From: Bradyrhizobium erythrophlei
Lineage (GTDB): Bacteria > Pseudomonadota > Alphaproteobacteria > Rhizobiales > Xanthobacteraceae
Assembly (NCBI RefSeq): GCF_900129425.1
Contig: NZ_LT670817.1
Span: forward strand, 5,394,001-5,458,000
Reading direction: 5' to 3'
DNA: 64,000 nt
The position numbers were made by a program, and so were the translations under genes. Positions 33,324 to 42,019 of the stretch are shown piece by piece. The notes under the pieces were generated by a model. It saw only the letters and a list, made by a program, of their open reading frames with translations. It was not told the DNA's origin and searched no databases. Position 1 is the stretch's first letter. Each line of letters begins with the position of its first letter.

Positions 33324-34346
33324 ATGCTGTTTCCAACCACGATCGCCGGCTCTTTGCCGAAACCGGAATGGCTGGCCGAGCCCAACAAACTGTGGGCACC
33401 CTGGAAGTCGTCAGGTGATGAACTGGCGCGCGCCAAGCGCGACGCCACTTTGCTGGCGATCAAACTGCAGGAAGATGCCGGCGTCGATATCGTCACCGAG
33501 GGCGAGCAGGCCCGCCAGCATTTCGTCCATGGTTTTCTGGAGAAGATCGAGGGCATCGATTTCGCCCACAAGGTCGAAATGGGAATCCGCAAGGACCGCT
33601 ACAAGGCGATGGTGCCGCAGGTGGTGGCGCCGTTGCGCCTGAAAGGCCGCGTCCATGCCGACGAGGCCCGTGTCGCCCGCACCCACACCACGCGCCAGCT
33701 GAAATTCACCCTGCCCGGCCCGATGACCATCATCGACACCATCGCCGACCAATATTACGGCGACCGCGTCAAGATGGCCTTCGCCTTTGCCGAACTGCTC
33801 AACGAGGAAGCCAGGGCCTTGCAGGCCGACGGCGTCGACGTGATCCAGTTCGACGAGCCCGCCTTCAACGTCTACATGGACGAGGTCTCGGACTGGGGCA
33901 TCAAGGCGCTGGAACGCGCCGCCGAAGGACTGACCTGCGCCACTGCGGTGCACATCTGCTACGGCTATGGCATCAAGGCCAACACCGACTGGAAGGAAAC
34001 GCTGGGCAGCGAGTGGCGCCAGTACGAAAAAATCTTTCCGGCGATCGCCAACAGCCCGATCCAGCAGGTCGCAATCGAATGCCGCAATTCGCGGGTGCCG
34101 CTCGATTTGCTTGGCCTGCTCACCGGCAAGGTGGTTCAGGCCGGCGTGATCGATGTCGCCAGCGACACCGTCGAGACCGCCGAGGATGTCGCCGACGTGA
34201 TCGACGCCGTCTCGAAATTCGTGCCGAAGAGCAACATCGTCGCCACCACCAATTGCGGCATGGCGCCGATGCATCGCGATATCGCGGAAGCGAAATTGAT
34301 GGCGCTCGGCGCGGGCGCAAAGCTGGCGCGGCAGAAATTCGGGTGA
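33324..34346 (+). CDS. Core-MetE family protein (C-terminal methionine synthase domain only)
   Basis: 340 aa; GGAGG at 33314-33318 fixes ATG 33324. It corresponds to the catalytic barrel of MetE without the N-terminal half. Zinc ligands are present as His210 and Cys212 (AVHICYGYG), Glu252 (VAIECRNSR) and Cys311 (TTNCGMAP). Core-MetE proteins make methionine from homocysteine with various methyl donors; the folate-binding N-domain of MetE is absent. No DUF1852 (MesX) gene is adjacent, so the MesD/MesX type is not supported locally. Confidence 0.88.
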   Translation: MLFPTTIAGSLPKPEWLAEPNKLWAPWKSSGDELARAKRDATLLAIKLQEDAGVDIVTEGEQARQHFVHGFLEKIEGIDFAHKVEMGIRKDRYKAMVPQVVAPLRLKGRVHADEARVARTHTTRQLKFTLPGPMTIIDTIADQYYGDRVKMAFAFAELLNEEARALQADGVDVIQFDEPAFNVYMDEVSDWGIKALERAAEGLTCATAVHICYGYGIKANTDWKETLGSEWRQYEKIFPAIANSPIQQVAIECRNSRVPLDLLGLLTGKVVQAGVIDVASDTVETAEDVADVIDAVSKFVPKSNIVATTNCGMAPMHRDIAEAKLMALGAGAKLARQKFG

Positions 34347-34433
34347 GATCGTTTCGATTTTCATCAATAACGACGAGATTGACCCAACTGCGACAGCCGC
34401 GCGATCATAATTCCGCCAAGGCGGGCACAAGAA

Positions 34434-34455
34434 GGCCCCGGACGATGCCGGGGCC
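34434..34455 (-). terminator. Hairpin terminator for the leftward porin gene
   Basis: Perfect 8-bp stem GGCCCCGG / CCGGGGCC with a 6-base loop. On the minus strand it is followed by TTCTTGTG, a short T-rich stretch, 28 bases after the porin stop codon. It also lies 87 bases downstream of the convergent core-MetE gene. Confidence 0.65.
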
Positions 34456-34483
34456 TAAAGTTTGCCGGAGATAGGGAACTAGA

Positions 34484-35263
34484 TCAGTACCTCCCGGTGT
34501 ACTGGCCACCCCAGTTGAACCGGTAGTTGATGCGCGCAGTGACGATATCAATGTCCTGACGGATCGTGTCGGTACGGAATGGGCTGCCGACCGGGATGCC
34601 AGCCAAAACGCCTGCCGATGTGGTGCCGACGCCTTGGTTACTCATGAAAAGGTGATCGTACTCGAACGCAACCGACCAATTCGGTGCGAATCCGACTTCG
34701 ACGCCCGTTCCGACGGTACCACCCCAGCGTGTTTGATTCGCCGCATCGAACAGCGCGCCTGTGGTGGTCACCGTACCTCGGAATTTGTCCTCGGTTACGG
34801 CCCCGCCGCCCTTCACATACCAAAGGACGTTGTTCCAGGCATAGCCGATTTGGCCGGTGAACAGGCCGAACGCTTCGACCTTGGAATTGTTAGTCCAGGC
34901 GGGAATGAAAGAGCTGACATTGGATCCCGTCAAATCAGCCCAGTCGCCCTGCGCTTCCAGACCCCACACCCAACCGGCGGTCTCCCAACGGTATCCAATC
35001 TGACCGCCAGCCACTCCGCCGGTCGCGTCGTGACAACCTTCACTGAAGGGGGCGCGAGGTCCAAGGAAGTTCGTGACAGTCCAGCAGTTGTGGTCAAAAC
35101 CGCCGCCGCCGTTGCCGCCGATGTAGAAGCCGGTCCAATCGTAAACAGGAAGCGGCGGGGGTGGTGGCGGCGCCTTGGTGTAAGGGGCAATATCAGCGGC
35201 CGACGCGGGAACGGCTATGCCCAATGCTAGTAAACCAACTGTAGCCAGCAAAAATTTCTTCAT
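34484..35263 (-). CDS. Outer-membrane beta-barrel protein, Omp25/Omp31 type
   Basis: 259 aa. Signal peptide MKKFLLATVGLLALGIAVPASA, cut after residue 22. A Pro-rich linker (APYTKAPPPPPPLPVYDWTG) precedes an eight-stranded barrel that begins FYIGGNGGGGFDHN and ends with the aromatic terminus RINYRFNWGGQYTGRY. This is the Omp25/31 layout of Rhizobiales, an abundant surface structural porin-like protein. Monocistronic, with a hairpin terminator. Confidence 0.92.
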   Translation of the reverse strand: MKKFLLATVGLLALGIAVPASAADIAPYTKAPPPPPPLPVYDWTGFYIGGNGGGGFDHNCWTVTNFLGPRAPFSEGCHDATGGVAGGQIGYRWETAGWVWGLEAQGDWADLTGSNVSSFIPAWTNNSKVEAFGLFTGQIGYAWNNVLWYVKGGGAVTEDKFRGTVTTTGALFDAANQTRWGGTVGTGVEVGFAPNWSVAFEYDHLFMSNQGVGTTSAGVLAGIPVGSPFRTDTIRQDIDIVTARINYRFNWGGQYTGRY

Positions 35264-35574
35264 CGCTTTTCCCCATTTCCGTCGCCTCTTGATCTACCTG
35301 AAGCGATAGATGCACTCGCGACTGCCGATAATGTTGTAGAGCTGCGCTTGATTTGAAATTCCGCCTGAATGCTACGCGATTTAGCCCGAATATTCTGTGC
35401 CTTAAATACAACTGACGATTTTTAGAATGTGACCAAAAAATGGCCGGTTTGCGCCCTCTTTTGGGGCCAAACCTGTTGAACTTCCAAAACCTGCTGAACT
35501 TCTAAAGCGGGACGCCAATTCAAATTCCGCAAGCTTGCTCCTGCGCGGCCGAAAAATTTTCGATGTTTTGAGTG
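35264..35574. other. Gene-free stretch upstream of the porin gene
   Basis: No supported gene in about 310 bases. It holds an AT-rich porin promoter zone, an imperfect hairpin GGTTTGCGCCC-N6-GGGGCCAAACC (35440-35467) that may end the leftward gene 35575-36198, and a tandem 18-bp repeat (CCTGTTGAACTTCCAAAA, CCTGCTGAACTTCTAAAG) at about 35470-35505. Confidence 0.45.
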
Positions 35575-36198
35575 CTATTCCGTTGGCTCCATCGCGGTCG
35601 GATGCAGCAGCGGTCGATAGCCCGCCGAGAGCGCCCGCAGCGTCGAGGGCGGCGTCAGCAGCATCGCATCTTCGAGCGGATTTGGCGCCTCGCGATAGCC
35701 GGCCGGCGACCACTCCATTGCCTTTCCCCGCACAGTCAAAAAACTCTTGGCTGCCTGTTGAAGTATCGCGCCGTCGGGCAGTTGCCGCCACGGCATCGGC
35801 AGTGCATGCAGACGCTTGTTGCGGCCATCCAACCGCTCGCCGTGCAGCACCGCATCGATCTCAGCCGCGCGCGCATGCGCGACGCCGTTGCCTTCTTCCC
35901 ACGCCGAGCGAAAGCGCTGCGCCTCGTCGCGACGGCAGAAGAAGCACGGGCGATGCCCGGCCGCCAATGCGGTCGCCTCGTCGAGAAAGAACAATTCGGT
36001 CCAGCTGCGCCCGCCCATCACCTCGCGCCGCCGGCCCCTGAACTCGCAGACGCAGGTGAGCCATGCCTTGCCGGCCCAGCGCCGCGTCAGAGTTTTCGTG
36101 GCGGGATCATGGATGATGCCGCGATTGCCGGTGAACATGCCGCGATGAGGCGTGGCGACGATGTCGCCGGAGGGTGTGACGCGGTTTTGCAGCGGCAT
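35575..36198 (-). CDS. Conserved hypothetical protein, 207 aa
   Basis: Compact soluble protein. Features: the N-terminal strand region TPSGDIVATPHRGMFTGNRGIIHD, an aromatic patch WAGKAWLTCVCEFRGRRREV, and GHRPCFFCRRDEAQRFRSAWEEG, whose A-G-x-R-P-C-x-x-C order resembles the metal-binding site of Ada-like domains, though this is only a local likeness. I recall it as widespread in Bradyrhizobium without a function. Downstream of a family C repeat. Confidence 0.7.
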   Translation of the reverse strand: MPLQNRVTPSGDIVATPHRGMFTGNRGIIHDPATKTLTRRWAGKAWLTCVCEFRGRRREVMGGRSWTELFFLDEATALAAGHRPCFFCRRDEAQRFRSAWEEGNGVAHARAAEIDAVLHGERLDGRNKRLHALPMPWRQLPDGAILQQAAKSFLTVRGKAMEWSPAGYREAPNPLEDAMLLTPPSTLRALSAGYRPLLHPTAMEPTE

Positions 36199-36263
36199 GG
36201 GCAGCTCGACGATTAGACCATGGCCGTCCTTACAGGAAGCGAAGCGACAAGGGGATTCAGGCT

Positions 36264-36370
36264 GTCATTCCGGGATGGTGCGTTAGCACCAGACCTCACA
36301 TGTGCAATTGCACATCGGGGAATCCTTGGATTCCGGGTTCGATGCTACGAAGCATCGCCCCGGAATGACG
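36264..36370. repeat. Palindromic repeat, family C copy in opposite orientation
   Basis: TGTCATTCCGGGATGGTGCG ... GAAGCATCGCCCCGGAATGACG, with CATGTGCAATTGCACAT at the centre. It is the reverse orientation of the 23700 and 25500 copies and lies in the gap after gpt. Confidence 0.9.
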
Positions 36371-36375
36371 GCCTG

Positions 36376-36900
36376 TCACGCGGCGCCGTCGCGGATCGGC
36401 GGCTGGAACGACAGCGCGGTATCCCACGGAAAGAAAATCCAGGTGTCCTGCGACACCTCGGTGATGAACGTGTCGACCAGCGGCCGGCCCATCGGTTTTG
36501 CATACACGGTGGCGAAATGCGCATCGGGGATCATGTCGCGCACGAGGCGCGCGGTCTTGCCGGTGTCCACGAGATCGTCGACGATCAGCAGCCCCTTGCC
36601 GGTGCCGCCGCCGAGTTTCGCGGTGTCGGCTGAAATACCCTTGAGAACCCTGAGGTCGCTCTGCCTGGTGTGATCGTAGCTGGCGATGCAGACGGTATCG
36701 ATCACGCGAACCCCAAGCTCGCGCGCGACGATCGCCGCCGGCACCAGCCCGCCGCGGGTGATCGCGATCACAGCATGAAACGGTCCCACTTCGTTCAGCC
36801 GCCAGGTCAGGGCCCGGCAATCCCTGTGAAACTGGTCCCATGACACCGGAAAGGCCTTGCCCGCCCGCTCCTGCGCACTCAGCTCCGGATGCTCCGCCAT
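36376..36900 (-). CDS. gpt: Xanthine phosphoribosyltransferase
   Basis: 174 aa from the second of two adjacent ATG codons (36900, MAEHPELSAQERAGKAFPVSWDQ); the first at 36903 is an alternative. The type I PRTase fold is complete: AVIAITRGGLVPAAIVARELGVR, and the PRPP motif LLIVDDLVDTGKTARLVRDM, where two Asp bind PRPP-Mg. It salvages xanthine and guanine as XMP and GMP. It overlaps the thioesterase gene upstream by a few bases, so the two are cotranscribed. Confidence 0.93.
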   Translation of the reverse strand: MAEHPELSAQERAGKAFPVSWDQFHRDCRALTWRLNEVGPFHAVIAITRGGLVPAAIVARELGVRVIDTVCIASYDHTRQSDLRVLKGISADTAKLGGGTGKGLLIVDDLVDTGKTARLVRDMIPDAHFATVYAKPMGRPLVDTFITEVSQDTWIFFPWDTALSFQPPIRDGAA

Positions 36901-37331
36901 CATGGTTCTCCCTGCATCTTGCGAATGACGAAAGTGCCGGTAGCAGTCGCGACGATCTTGTCGCTCTGCCAAAGCTCCGCACTCGCGTGACAGGTCTCAC
37001 GGCCCCGGAGCAGGACGCGGCCAAGACCCTTCAATGGACCCAGCCGGGCCGGCCGGTGAAATTGCACATTGAGGTTTACGGTCGGCGCAAATTGCGCGAG
37101 GTCGAGCGTCGCCGACAGCGCGGTGCCCATGGTGTCGTCGAGCATCGCCGCGAGAAATCCGCCCTGCACGTTTCCGGCCGGATTCAGAAATTCCGCCCTT
37201 GCCTCGAATTTGGTTTCAATCGTGCCGCGCTCGCCGTCGATCTCGACAAACGCAAGACCAAGGGTTTTCGCGCAAGGCGGCGGCGGAATTCGCCCGTCGG
37301 CCATCTTCCAGAAAAACGAACTCTTGTCCAC
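36900..37331 (-). CDS. PaaI-family hotdog thioesterase
   Basis: 143 aa. Hotdog pattern: PPCAKTLGLAFVEIDGERGTIETKF, the active-site segment FLNPAGNVQGGFLAAMLDDTMGTALSA with Asp/Asn, then VNLNVQFHRPARLG and SAELWQSDKIVATATGTFVI. Hydrolyses acyl-CoA thioesters; exact substrate unknown. It overlaps gpt at its 3' end. Confidence 0.88.
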   Translation of the reverse strand: MDKSSFFWKMADGRIPPPPCAKTLGLAFVEIDGERGTIETKFEARAEFLNPAGNVQGGFLAAMLDDTMGTALSATLDLAQFAPTVNLNVQFHRPARLGPLKGLGRVLLRGRETCHASAELWQSDKIVATATGTFVIRKMQGEP

Positions 37332-37368
37332 GATGCCGCTCTCGCTGTTGCTTCGAATGATCGGTCCG

Positions 37369-38109
37369 CTAGCGGATCACGTTCAATCCCGCCAGCATCT
37401 CCTTCACAGCCGCCATCGCGGCGGTGAGCTTTTCGGGATCGCGCGAGCGGACGACGAGGTTGGTGTTGGGCTTCTTGTCTTCGTCCTGAAACGGGTAACT
37501 GCCGATCATCGTGTCGGGATGGGCCTTGGCGATATCGCGCAAGGGACCACCGATATCGCCTTCCCGCGCGTTGGCGCGCACCGATTCCGACAGCATCCGC
37601 ACCCCCGATTTCAGCTTCGGCGCGACAATGTCCATCATCGCCTGCATGATCGACGGCACACCGGCCATGACGATGACGTTGCCGATCTTGAAGCCGGGCG
37701 CCAGGATGGTCGCGCTCTGGATCAGTTCGGCGCCGTCGGGAATCCGTGCCATGCGCAGCCGCGCCTCGTTAAGCTCGCCGGCGCCCTGGAAGCGCTCGCG
37801 AAACCGCGCCACCACCTCCGGGTGATGGTCGATGCCGACGCCGAACGCCTTGGCGACGCTGTCGGCGGTGATGTCGTCATGGGTCGGCCCGATGCCGCCG
37901 GTGGTAAAGACATAGGTGTAGCGATGGCGCAGCGCGTCCAGCGCCGCGATGATCTCGGGCTCCTCGTCGGCGACGACCCGCACCTCCTTGAGGTCGATCC
38001 CGATATTGGTCAGGTATTCCGCGATAAAGCCGATGTTCTTGTCCTTGGTCCGCCCGGACAGGATCTCGTCGCCGATCACCAGAATTCCCGCGGTGACGAT
38101 ATCGCTCAT
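37369..38109 (-). CDS. MoCF-domain protein (CinA N-terminal/molybdopterin-binding type)
   Basis: 246 aa. MoCF_biosynth domain: TAGILVIGDEILSGRTKDKNIGFIAEYLTNIGIDLKEVRVVAD, the diagnostic TTGGIGPTHDDITADSVAKAFG, and the end part matching CinA-type N-domains. Lacks the CinA deamidase C-domain. Pyrophosphatase action on ADP-ribose or cofactor handling is possible. Leftward, directly upstream of the thioesterase and gpt. Confidence 0.88.
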   Translation of the reverse strand: MSDIVTAGILVIGDEILSGRTKDKNIGFIAEYLTNIGIDLKEVRVVADEEPEIIAALDALRHRYTYVFTTGGIGPTHDDITADSVAKAFGVGIDHHPEVVARFRERFQGAGELNEARLRMARIPDGAELIQSATILAPGFKIGNVIVMAGVPSIMQAMMDIVAPKLKSGVRMLSESVRANAREGDIGGPLRDIAKAHPDTMIGSYPFQDEDKKPNTNLVVRSRDPEKLTAAMAAVKEMLAGLNVIR

Positions 38110-38324
38110 GACCTCTCCTCACCCTGCATCGTGACTTCGAGCACCGCATCTAAGCACCGTGTTTTGCTACCGAAATAAGCACCGGCCAGCCATATTTTCG
38201 GGCACTCGCGGAACCATCCATACCAAATGGCCCCACCGAATGCATATCGCGCTGGCCCGGGCCTTGCTACCATCCCTTTCAGTCATGCACTGTCCTACGT
38301 GGCCTGGGGGGAACAGTCGGGAAG

Positions 38325-39743
38325 ATGGCAGTTGCGTTCGATGAGATGAATGGGGCCGCCGGCGACCTCCGTCCGGCCTACCGGGAGCTCTCCCGCTGGC
38401 TCAAGGAGACGCCGCCGGACGCGCTGGAATATCGTCGGCAGGAAGCGGAATTGCTGTTCCGCCGGATCGGGATCACTTTTGCCGTCTATGGCGATGCCGA
38501 AGCCCAGGAACGGCTGATTCCCTTCGATGTGATCCCGCGGATCATGTCGGCAAAGGAGTGGGCGATCCTCGAAAAGGGCCTGAAACAGCGGGTCCGCGCG
38601 CTCAACATGTTCCTGCGCGACATCTATCATGGCCGCGATATCCTCCGCGCCAATATCATTCCCGACGACCTGATCTTCCAGAATCCGGTGTTCCGGCCGG
38701 AGATGAACGGCCAGAACGTGCCGCACGACGTCTACGTCCACATCGCCGGCATCGACATCGTCCGCGTCGACCCGGAAAACTTCTACGTGCTGGAGGACAA
38801 TGCCCGCACCCCCTCCGGGGTGTCCTACATGCTGGAAAACCGCGAAATCATGATGCGGCTGTTTCCGGACCTGTTCGCCCGCCACCGCGTCGCGCCTGTG
38901 GAAAAGTATCCGGACGAACTGTTGGCGGCGCTGCGGTCGGTGGCGCCGCTCGGCGCGTCGGCCGAGCCCACGGTGGCGCTGATGACGCCCGGCGTCTACA
39001 ACTCCGCCTATTACGAGCATTCGTTCCTGGCCGACAAGCTCGGCATCGAGCTGGTCGAGGGCCGCGACCTCATCGTCAAGAACGATGAGGTGTTCATGCG
39101 CACCACCGAGGGGCTCAAGCGCGTCGATGTCATCTACCGCCGGGTCGATGACGACTTCCTCGATCCCCTCAGCTTCCGCCCGGATTCCGCGCTCGGTGTG
39201 CCCGGGCTGATGTCCGCCTATGCGGCCGGCAATATCACACTGGCCAATGCGGTCGGGACCGGGATCGCCGACGACAAGGCGGTTTACTCCTACATGCCCG
39301 AGATCGTGAGATTCTATCTCGGCGAAGAACCGATCCTGAAGAACGTGCCGACCTGGCGCTGCCGCGAGCCCAGGGACCTGGCTTACGTGCTCGATAATCT
39401 CAGCGAACTCGTGGTGAAGGAAGTCCACGGCTCCGGCGGCTACGGCATGCTGATCGGACCGGCCGCGACCAAGGCGACGATCGAAGCCTTCCGCGACAAG
39501 CTCAAGCGCGATCCCGAGGGGTTCATCGCCCAGCCGACGCTGGCGCTATCGACCTGCCCGACCTGCACCGACTCCGGCCTCGCGCCGCGCCATGTCGACC
39601 TGCGGCCGTTCGTGCTGACCGGCAGCAATCACGTCACCATCGTCCCGGGCGGGCTGACGCGGGTGGCGCTGAAGGAGGGTTCGCTGGTGGTGAATTCGAG
39701 CCAGGGCGGCGGCACCAAGGACACGTGGATCCTGGATGAATGA
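38325..39743 (+). CDS. Circularly permuted ATP-grasp protein of the Anbu locus
   Basis: 472 aa from ATG 38325. The family (DUF404/407 type) is recognisable by DLRPAYRELSRWLKETPPDAL, VYGDAEAQERLIPFDVIPRIM, LRDIYHGRDILRANIIPDDL, VYVHIAGIDIVRVDPENFYVLEDNARTPSGVSYML and LKNVPTWRCREPRDLAYVLDN. It should form an ATP-dependent amide or peptide bond. Its nearest partners are the alpha-E gene (39826) and, further on, transglutaminase and Anbu, the known Anbu operon set. Confidence 0.92.
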   Translation: MAVAFDEMNGAAGDLRPAYRELSRWLKETPPDALEYRRQEAELLFRRIGITFAVYGDAEAQERLIPFDVIPRIMSAKEWAILEKGLKQRVRALNMFLRDIYHGRDILRANIIPDDLIFQNPVFRPEMNGQNVPHDVYVHIAGIDIVRVDPENFYVLEDNARTPSGVSYMLENREIMMRLFPDLFARHRVAPVEKYPDELLAALRSVAPLGASAEPTVALMTPGVYNSAYYEHSFLADKLGIELVEGRDLIVKNDEVFMRTTEGLKRVDVIYRRVDDDFLDPLSFRPDSALGVPGLMSAYAAGNITLANAVGTGIADDKAVYSYMPEIVRFYLGEEPILKNVPTWRCREPRDLAYVLDNLSELVVKEVHGSGGYGMLIGPAATKATIEAFRDKLKRDPEGFIAQPTLALSTCPTCTDSGLAPRHVDLRPFVLTGSNHVTIVPGGLTRVALKEGSLVVNSSQGGGTKDTWILDE

Positions 39744-39782
39744 TATGCTGGATTTGAGCGAGCTTACGTCCCCCCTTCACGA

Positions 39783-39804
39783 CCTTTCCCCGCAAGGGGA
39801 AAGG
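39783..39804 (+). repeat. Perfect hairpin between the ATP-grasp and alpha-E genes
   Basis: CCTTTCCCC (39783-39791), GCAA loop, GGGGAAAGG (39796-39804); a 9-bp perfect stem followed by AGAAAAAA. It could be a partial terminator or RNA-stabilising stem inside the Anbu locus. Confidence 0.6.
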
Positions 39805-39825
39805 AGAAAAAACTGACGCCCCCGC

Positions 39826-40770
39826 ATGCTGTCGCGCACCGCCGAAAACCTGTACTGGCTCGCCCGCTACGTCGAACGCGCGGAATATCTCGCGCGCACG
39901 ATCGAGGCGACGCTGCGCGTCACCGCGCTGCCGAACACCTATATCGGCAAGACCAACGAGTGGGACTCGGCACTGCTGACCGCGGGCGTCAGCGCGAGTT
40001 TTTACGAAATTCACGAGCAGGCCGACGAGCACAGCGTCGTCGATTATCTGTCGTTCTCGCCGAGCAATCCGTCATCGATCCGCAGCTGTATCGAAAACGC
40101 CCGGCTCAATTCGCGCTCGGTACGAACCGCGCTGACCAGCGAGATGTGGGACACCATCAACGGCGCCTGGATCGATCTTCAGGAAGTCTGGGGCAAAGGC
40201 ACCAAGACCCGCGAAGAACTGACGAAATTCTTGCGCTTCGTGCAGGAAACCTCGCTGCGGTTCGACGGTTCGGCCTATCGGACCATGCTGCGTAACGACG
40301 CCTACTGGTTCTCCCGGCTGGGACTGCATCTTGAGCGCGCCGACAATACCGCCCGCATCCTCGACGTGAAGTACCACGTGCTTTTGCCCGAGGAGGAACA
40401 CGTTGGCGGACCGCTCGACTACTATCAGTGGACCTCGATCCTGCGCTCGGTTTCGGCACTGACCGCCTATCACTGGGTCTATCGCGAAACCCTTAAACCA
40501 TGGCTGATCGCGGATCTCTTGATCCTGAACGATTCACTGCCGCGTTCGCTGGCCAGCTGTTACGGCAATCTGGTGCGCAACCTCGACCAGATCGGCGTCG
40601 CCTATGGCCGCCAGGGCGCCTCGCAGCGCCATGCGCGCGGCGTCCGCAATCGCCTGGAGCACAGCCACATGGACGACATTTTCCAGCACGGCGTGCATGA
40701 GTTCATCCAGGAATTCATTGCTGACAACGCAAGGCTCGGCGAAATCATCACCAAACAGTATTTGATTTGA
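39826..40770 (+). CDS. Alpha-E domain protein of the Anbu locus (DUF403)
   Basis: 314 aa. Starts MLSRTAENLYWLARYVERAEYLARTIEATLR, the alpha-E signature. All-helical, with ALTSEMWDTINGAWIDLQEVW, DAYWFSRLGLHLERADNTARILDVKYHVLLP and EFIADNARLGEIITKQY. Its family partner is the ATP-grasp protein just upstream, with which it probably makes a ligase complex. Confidence 0.92.
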   Translation: MLSRTAENLYWLARYVERAEYLARTIEATLRVTALPNTYIGKTNEWDSALLTAGVSASFYEIHEQADEHSVVDYLSFSPSNPSSIRSCIENARLNSRSVRTALTSEMWDTINGAWIDLQEVWGKGTKTREELTKFLRFVQETSLRFDGSAYRTMLRNDAYWFSRLGLHLERADNTARILDVKYHVLLPEEEHVGGPLDYYQWTSILRSVSALTAYHWVYRETLKPWLIADLLILNDSLPRSLASCYGNLVRNLDQIGVAYGRQGASQRHARGVRNRLEHSHMDDIFQHGVHEFIQEFIADNARLGEIITKQYLI

Positions 40771-40815
40771 GGTTGGAATGCTCAATGTGGAATCATAGCT
40801 ATCAGCGAGCTACGT

Positions 40816-40951
40816 CTCACCTCTCCCGTGGGGAGAGGTCGGATCGGACAGGCGATGCGAAGCATCGTCCGGTGCGATCCGGGTGAGGGGTTACGGCCCA
40901 ACGATAGACCGTAACCCCTCACCCCCGCCCTCTCCCTACGGGAGAGGGAGC
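40816..40951. repeat. Long palindromic repeat (family E) inside the Anbu locus
   Basis: CTCACCTCTCCCGTGGGGAG at one side and GCCCTCTCCCTACGGGAGAG at the other, with an inner mirror pair GGTGAGGGGTTACGGCCCAA / GACCGTAACCCCTCACC. Likely a stable stem-loop between alpha-E and transglutaminase genes. No gene is seen in 40771-40996. Confidence 0.8.
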
Positions 40952-40996
40952 TCACCCCATTTGCCGCAACACTTTTGGCTCACCGGACTGCCTGTC

Positions 40997-41833
40997 ATGC
41001 GCCTGCGAATTGCCCATTCCACCAGCTACCGCTACGAGCCGCCGGCCACCGGCGTCATTCAAATCCTGCGGATGACGCCGGGCAGCCATGACGGGCAGTA
41101 CGTCGCGGAATGGCAGATCGACGTCTCCACCGATTCGCGGCTCGATGTGCATCAGGATGCGTTCGGCAATGTCACGCATGTGCTGACCCACGGGCCGATC
41201 GCCGACCTCACCATCACGGTCGAAGGTCTGATCGAGACCCACGACACCGGCGGGGTGCTCCGCGGCACCGATGAACGCTTTCCGCCCAGCCTGTTCCTGC
41301 GTTCGACGCCGCTGACCGAGGTCAATCCGGCGATGGCGAGCTTTTCGCGCGAATTGCGCCTGGAATCGGAAGACGATGTGCTCGGGTTTCTGCACGCGCT
41401 GATGATGCAGATCAACGAGCACATGACGTTCGACGAAGACCCCACCAACAGCGGGACCTCGGCGGTGGAAGCCTTCGGATTGAAGCGCGGGGTATGTCAG
41501 GACTATGCGCATATCTTCATCGCCTGCGCGCGCTCTGCCGGCATTCCCGCGCGCTTCGTTGCCGGGCATTTCCTGCGCTCCGACGGGATGGTCAACCAGC
41601 AGGCCGGCCACGCCTGGGCGGAGGCTTTCGTGCCGGATCTCGGCTGGGTCGGATTCGATCCGGCCAACGCCATCTGCACCACCGACGCGCATGCCCGCGT
41701 TGCCATCGGGCTCGACTACCTCGGCGCGGCGCCGGTGCGGGGAACCCGCTATGGCGGCGGCATGGAAACCCTGACGGTGGCGGTCAAGGTCGATCAGGCC
41801 GGACGGCAGGGGCAATCGCAGAGCCAGTTCTAA
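40997..41833 (+). CDS. Transglutaminase-like protein of the Anbu locus
   Basis: 278 aa from ATG 40997 (MRLRIAHSTSYRYEPPATGV); upstream in-frame codons pass through repeat sequence and are rejected. An N-terminal beta domain (residues 1-80), then the catalytic triad: Cys in LKRGVCQDYAHIFIACARS, His in QQAGHAWAEAFVPDLGWVGFDPANA and Asp in this last motif. It belongs to the bacterial transglutaminase-like group encoded with ATP-grasp, alpha-E and Anbu. Activity may be proteolytic or amide-forming. Confidence 0.92.
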   Translation: MRLRIAHSTSYRYEPPATGVIQILRMTPGSHDGQYVAEWQIDVSTDSRLDVHQDAFGNVTHVLTHGPIADLTITVEGLIETHDTGGVLRGTDERFPPSLFLRSTPLTEVNPAMASFSRELRLESEDDVLGFLHALMMQINEHMTFDEDPTNSGTSAVEAFGLKRGVCQDYAHIFIACARSAGIPARFVAGHFLRSDGMVNQQAGHAWAEAFVPDLGWVGFDPANAICTTDAHARVAIGLDYLGAAPVRGTRYGGGMETLTVAVKVDQAGRQGQSQSQF

Positions 41834-41861
41834 GGATCCGCCTTAATTCCGGGACTTCCAG

Positions 41862-41945
41862 CGTCATTGCGAGGAGCGTCAGCGACGAAGCAATCCATCT
41901 ATCCACGGAGCGGCTATGGATTGCTTCGCTTCGCTCGCAATGACG
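41862..41945. repeat. Palindromic repeat, family B copy 2
   Basis: CGTCATTGCGAGGAGCGTCA ... GATTGCTTCGCTTCGCTCGC-AATGACG, with CCATCTATCCACGG and GGCTATGGATT in the loop. It lies between the transglutaminase and the Anbu gene. Confidence 0.9.
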
Positions 41946-42019
41946 AGAGGAAATAGGGTTGGAGACATCAGCGAAATTGGCTAGTAATTCTCGCCGTCTG
42001 ATGCGTTCGAGGACCGGGA

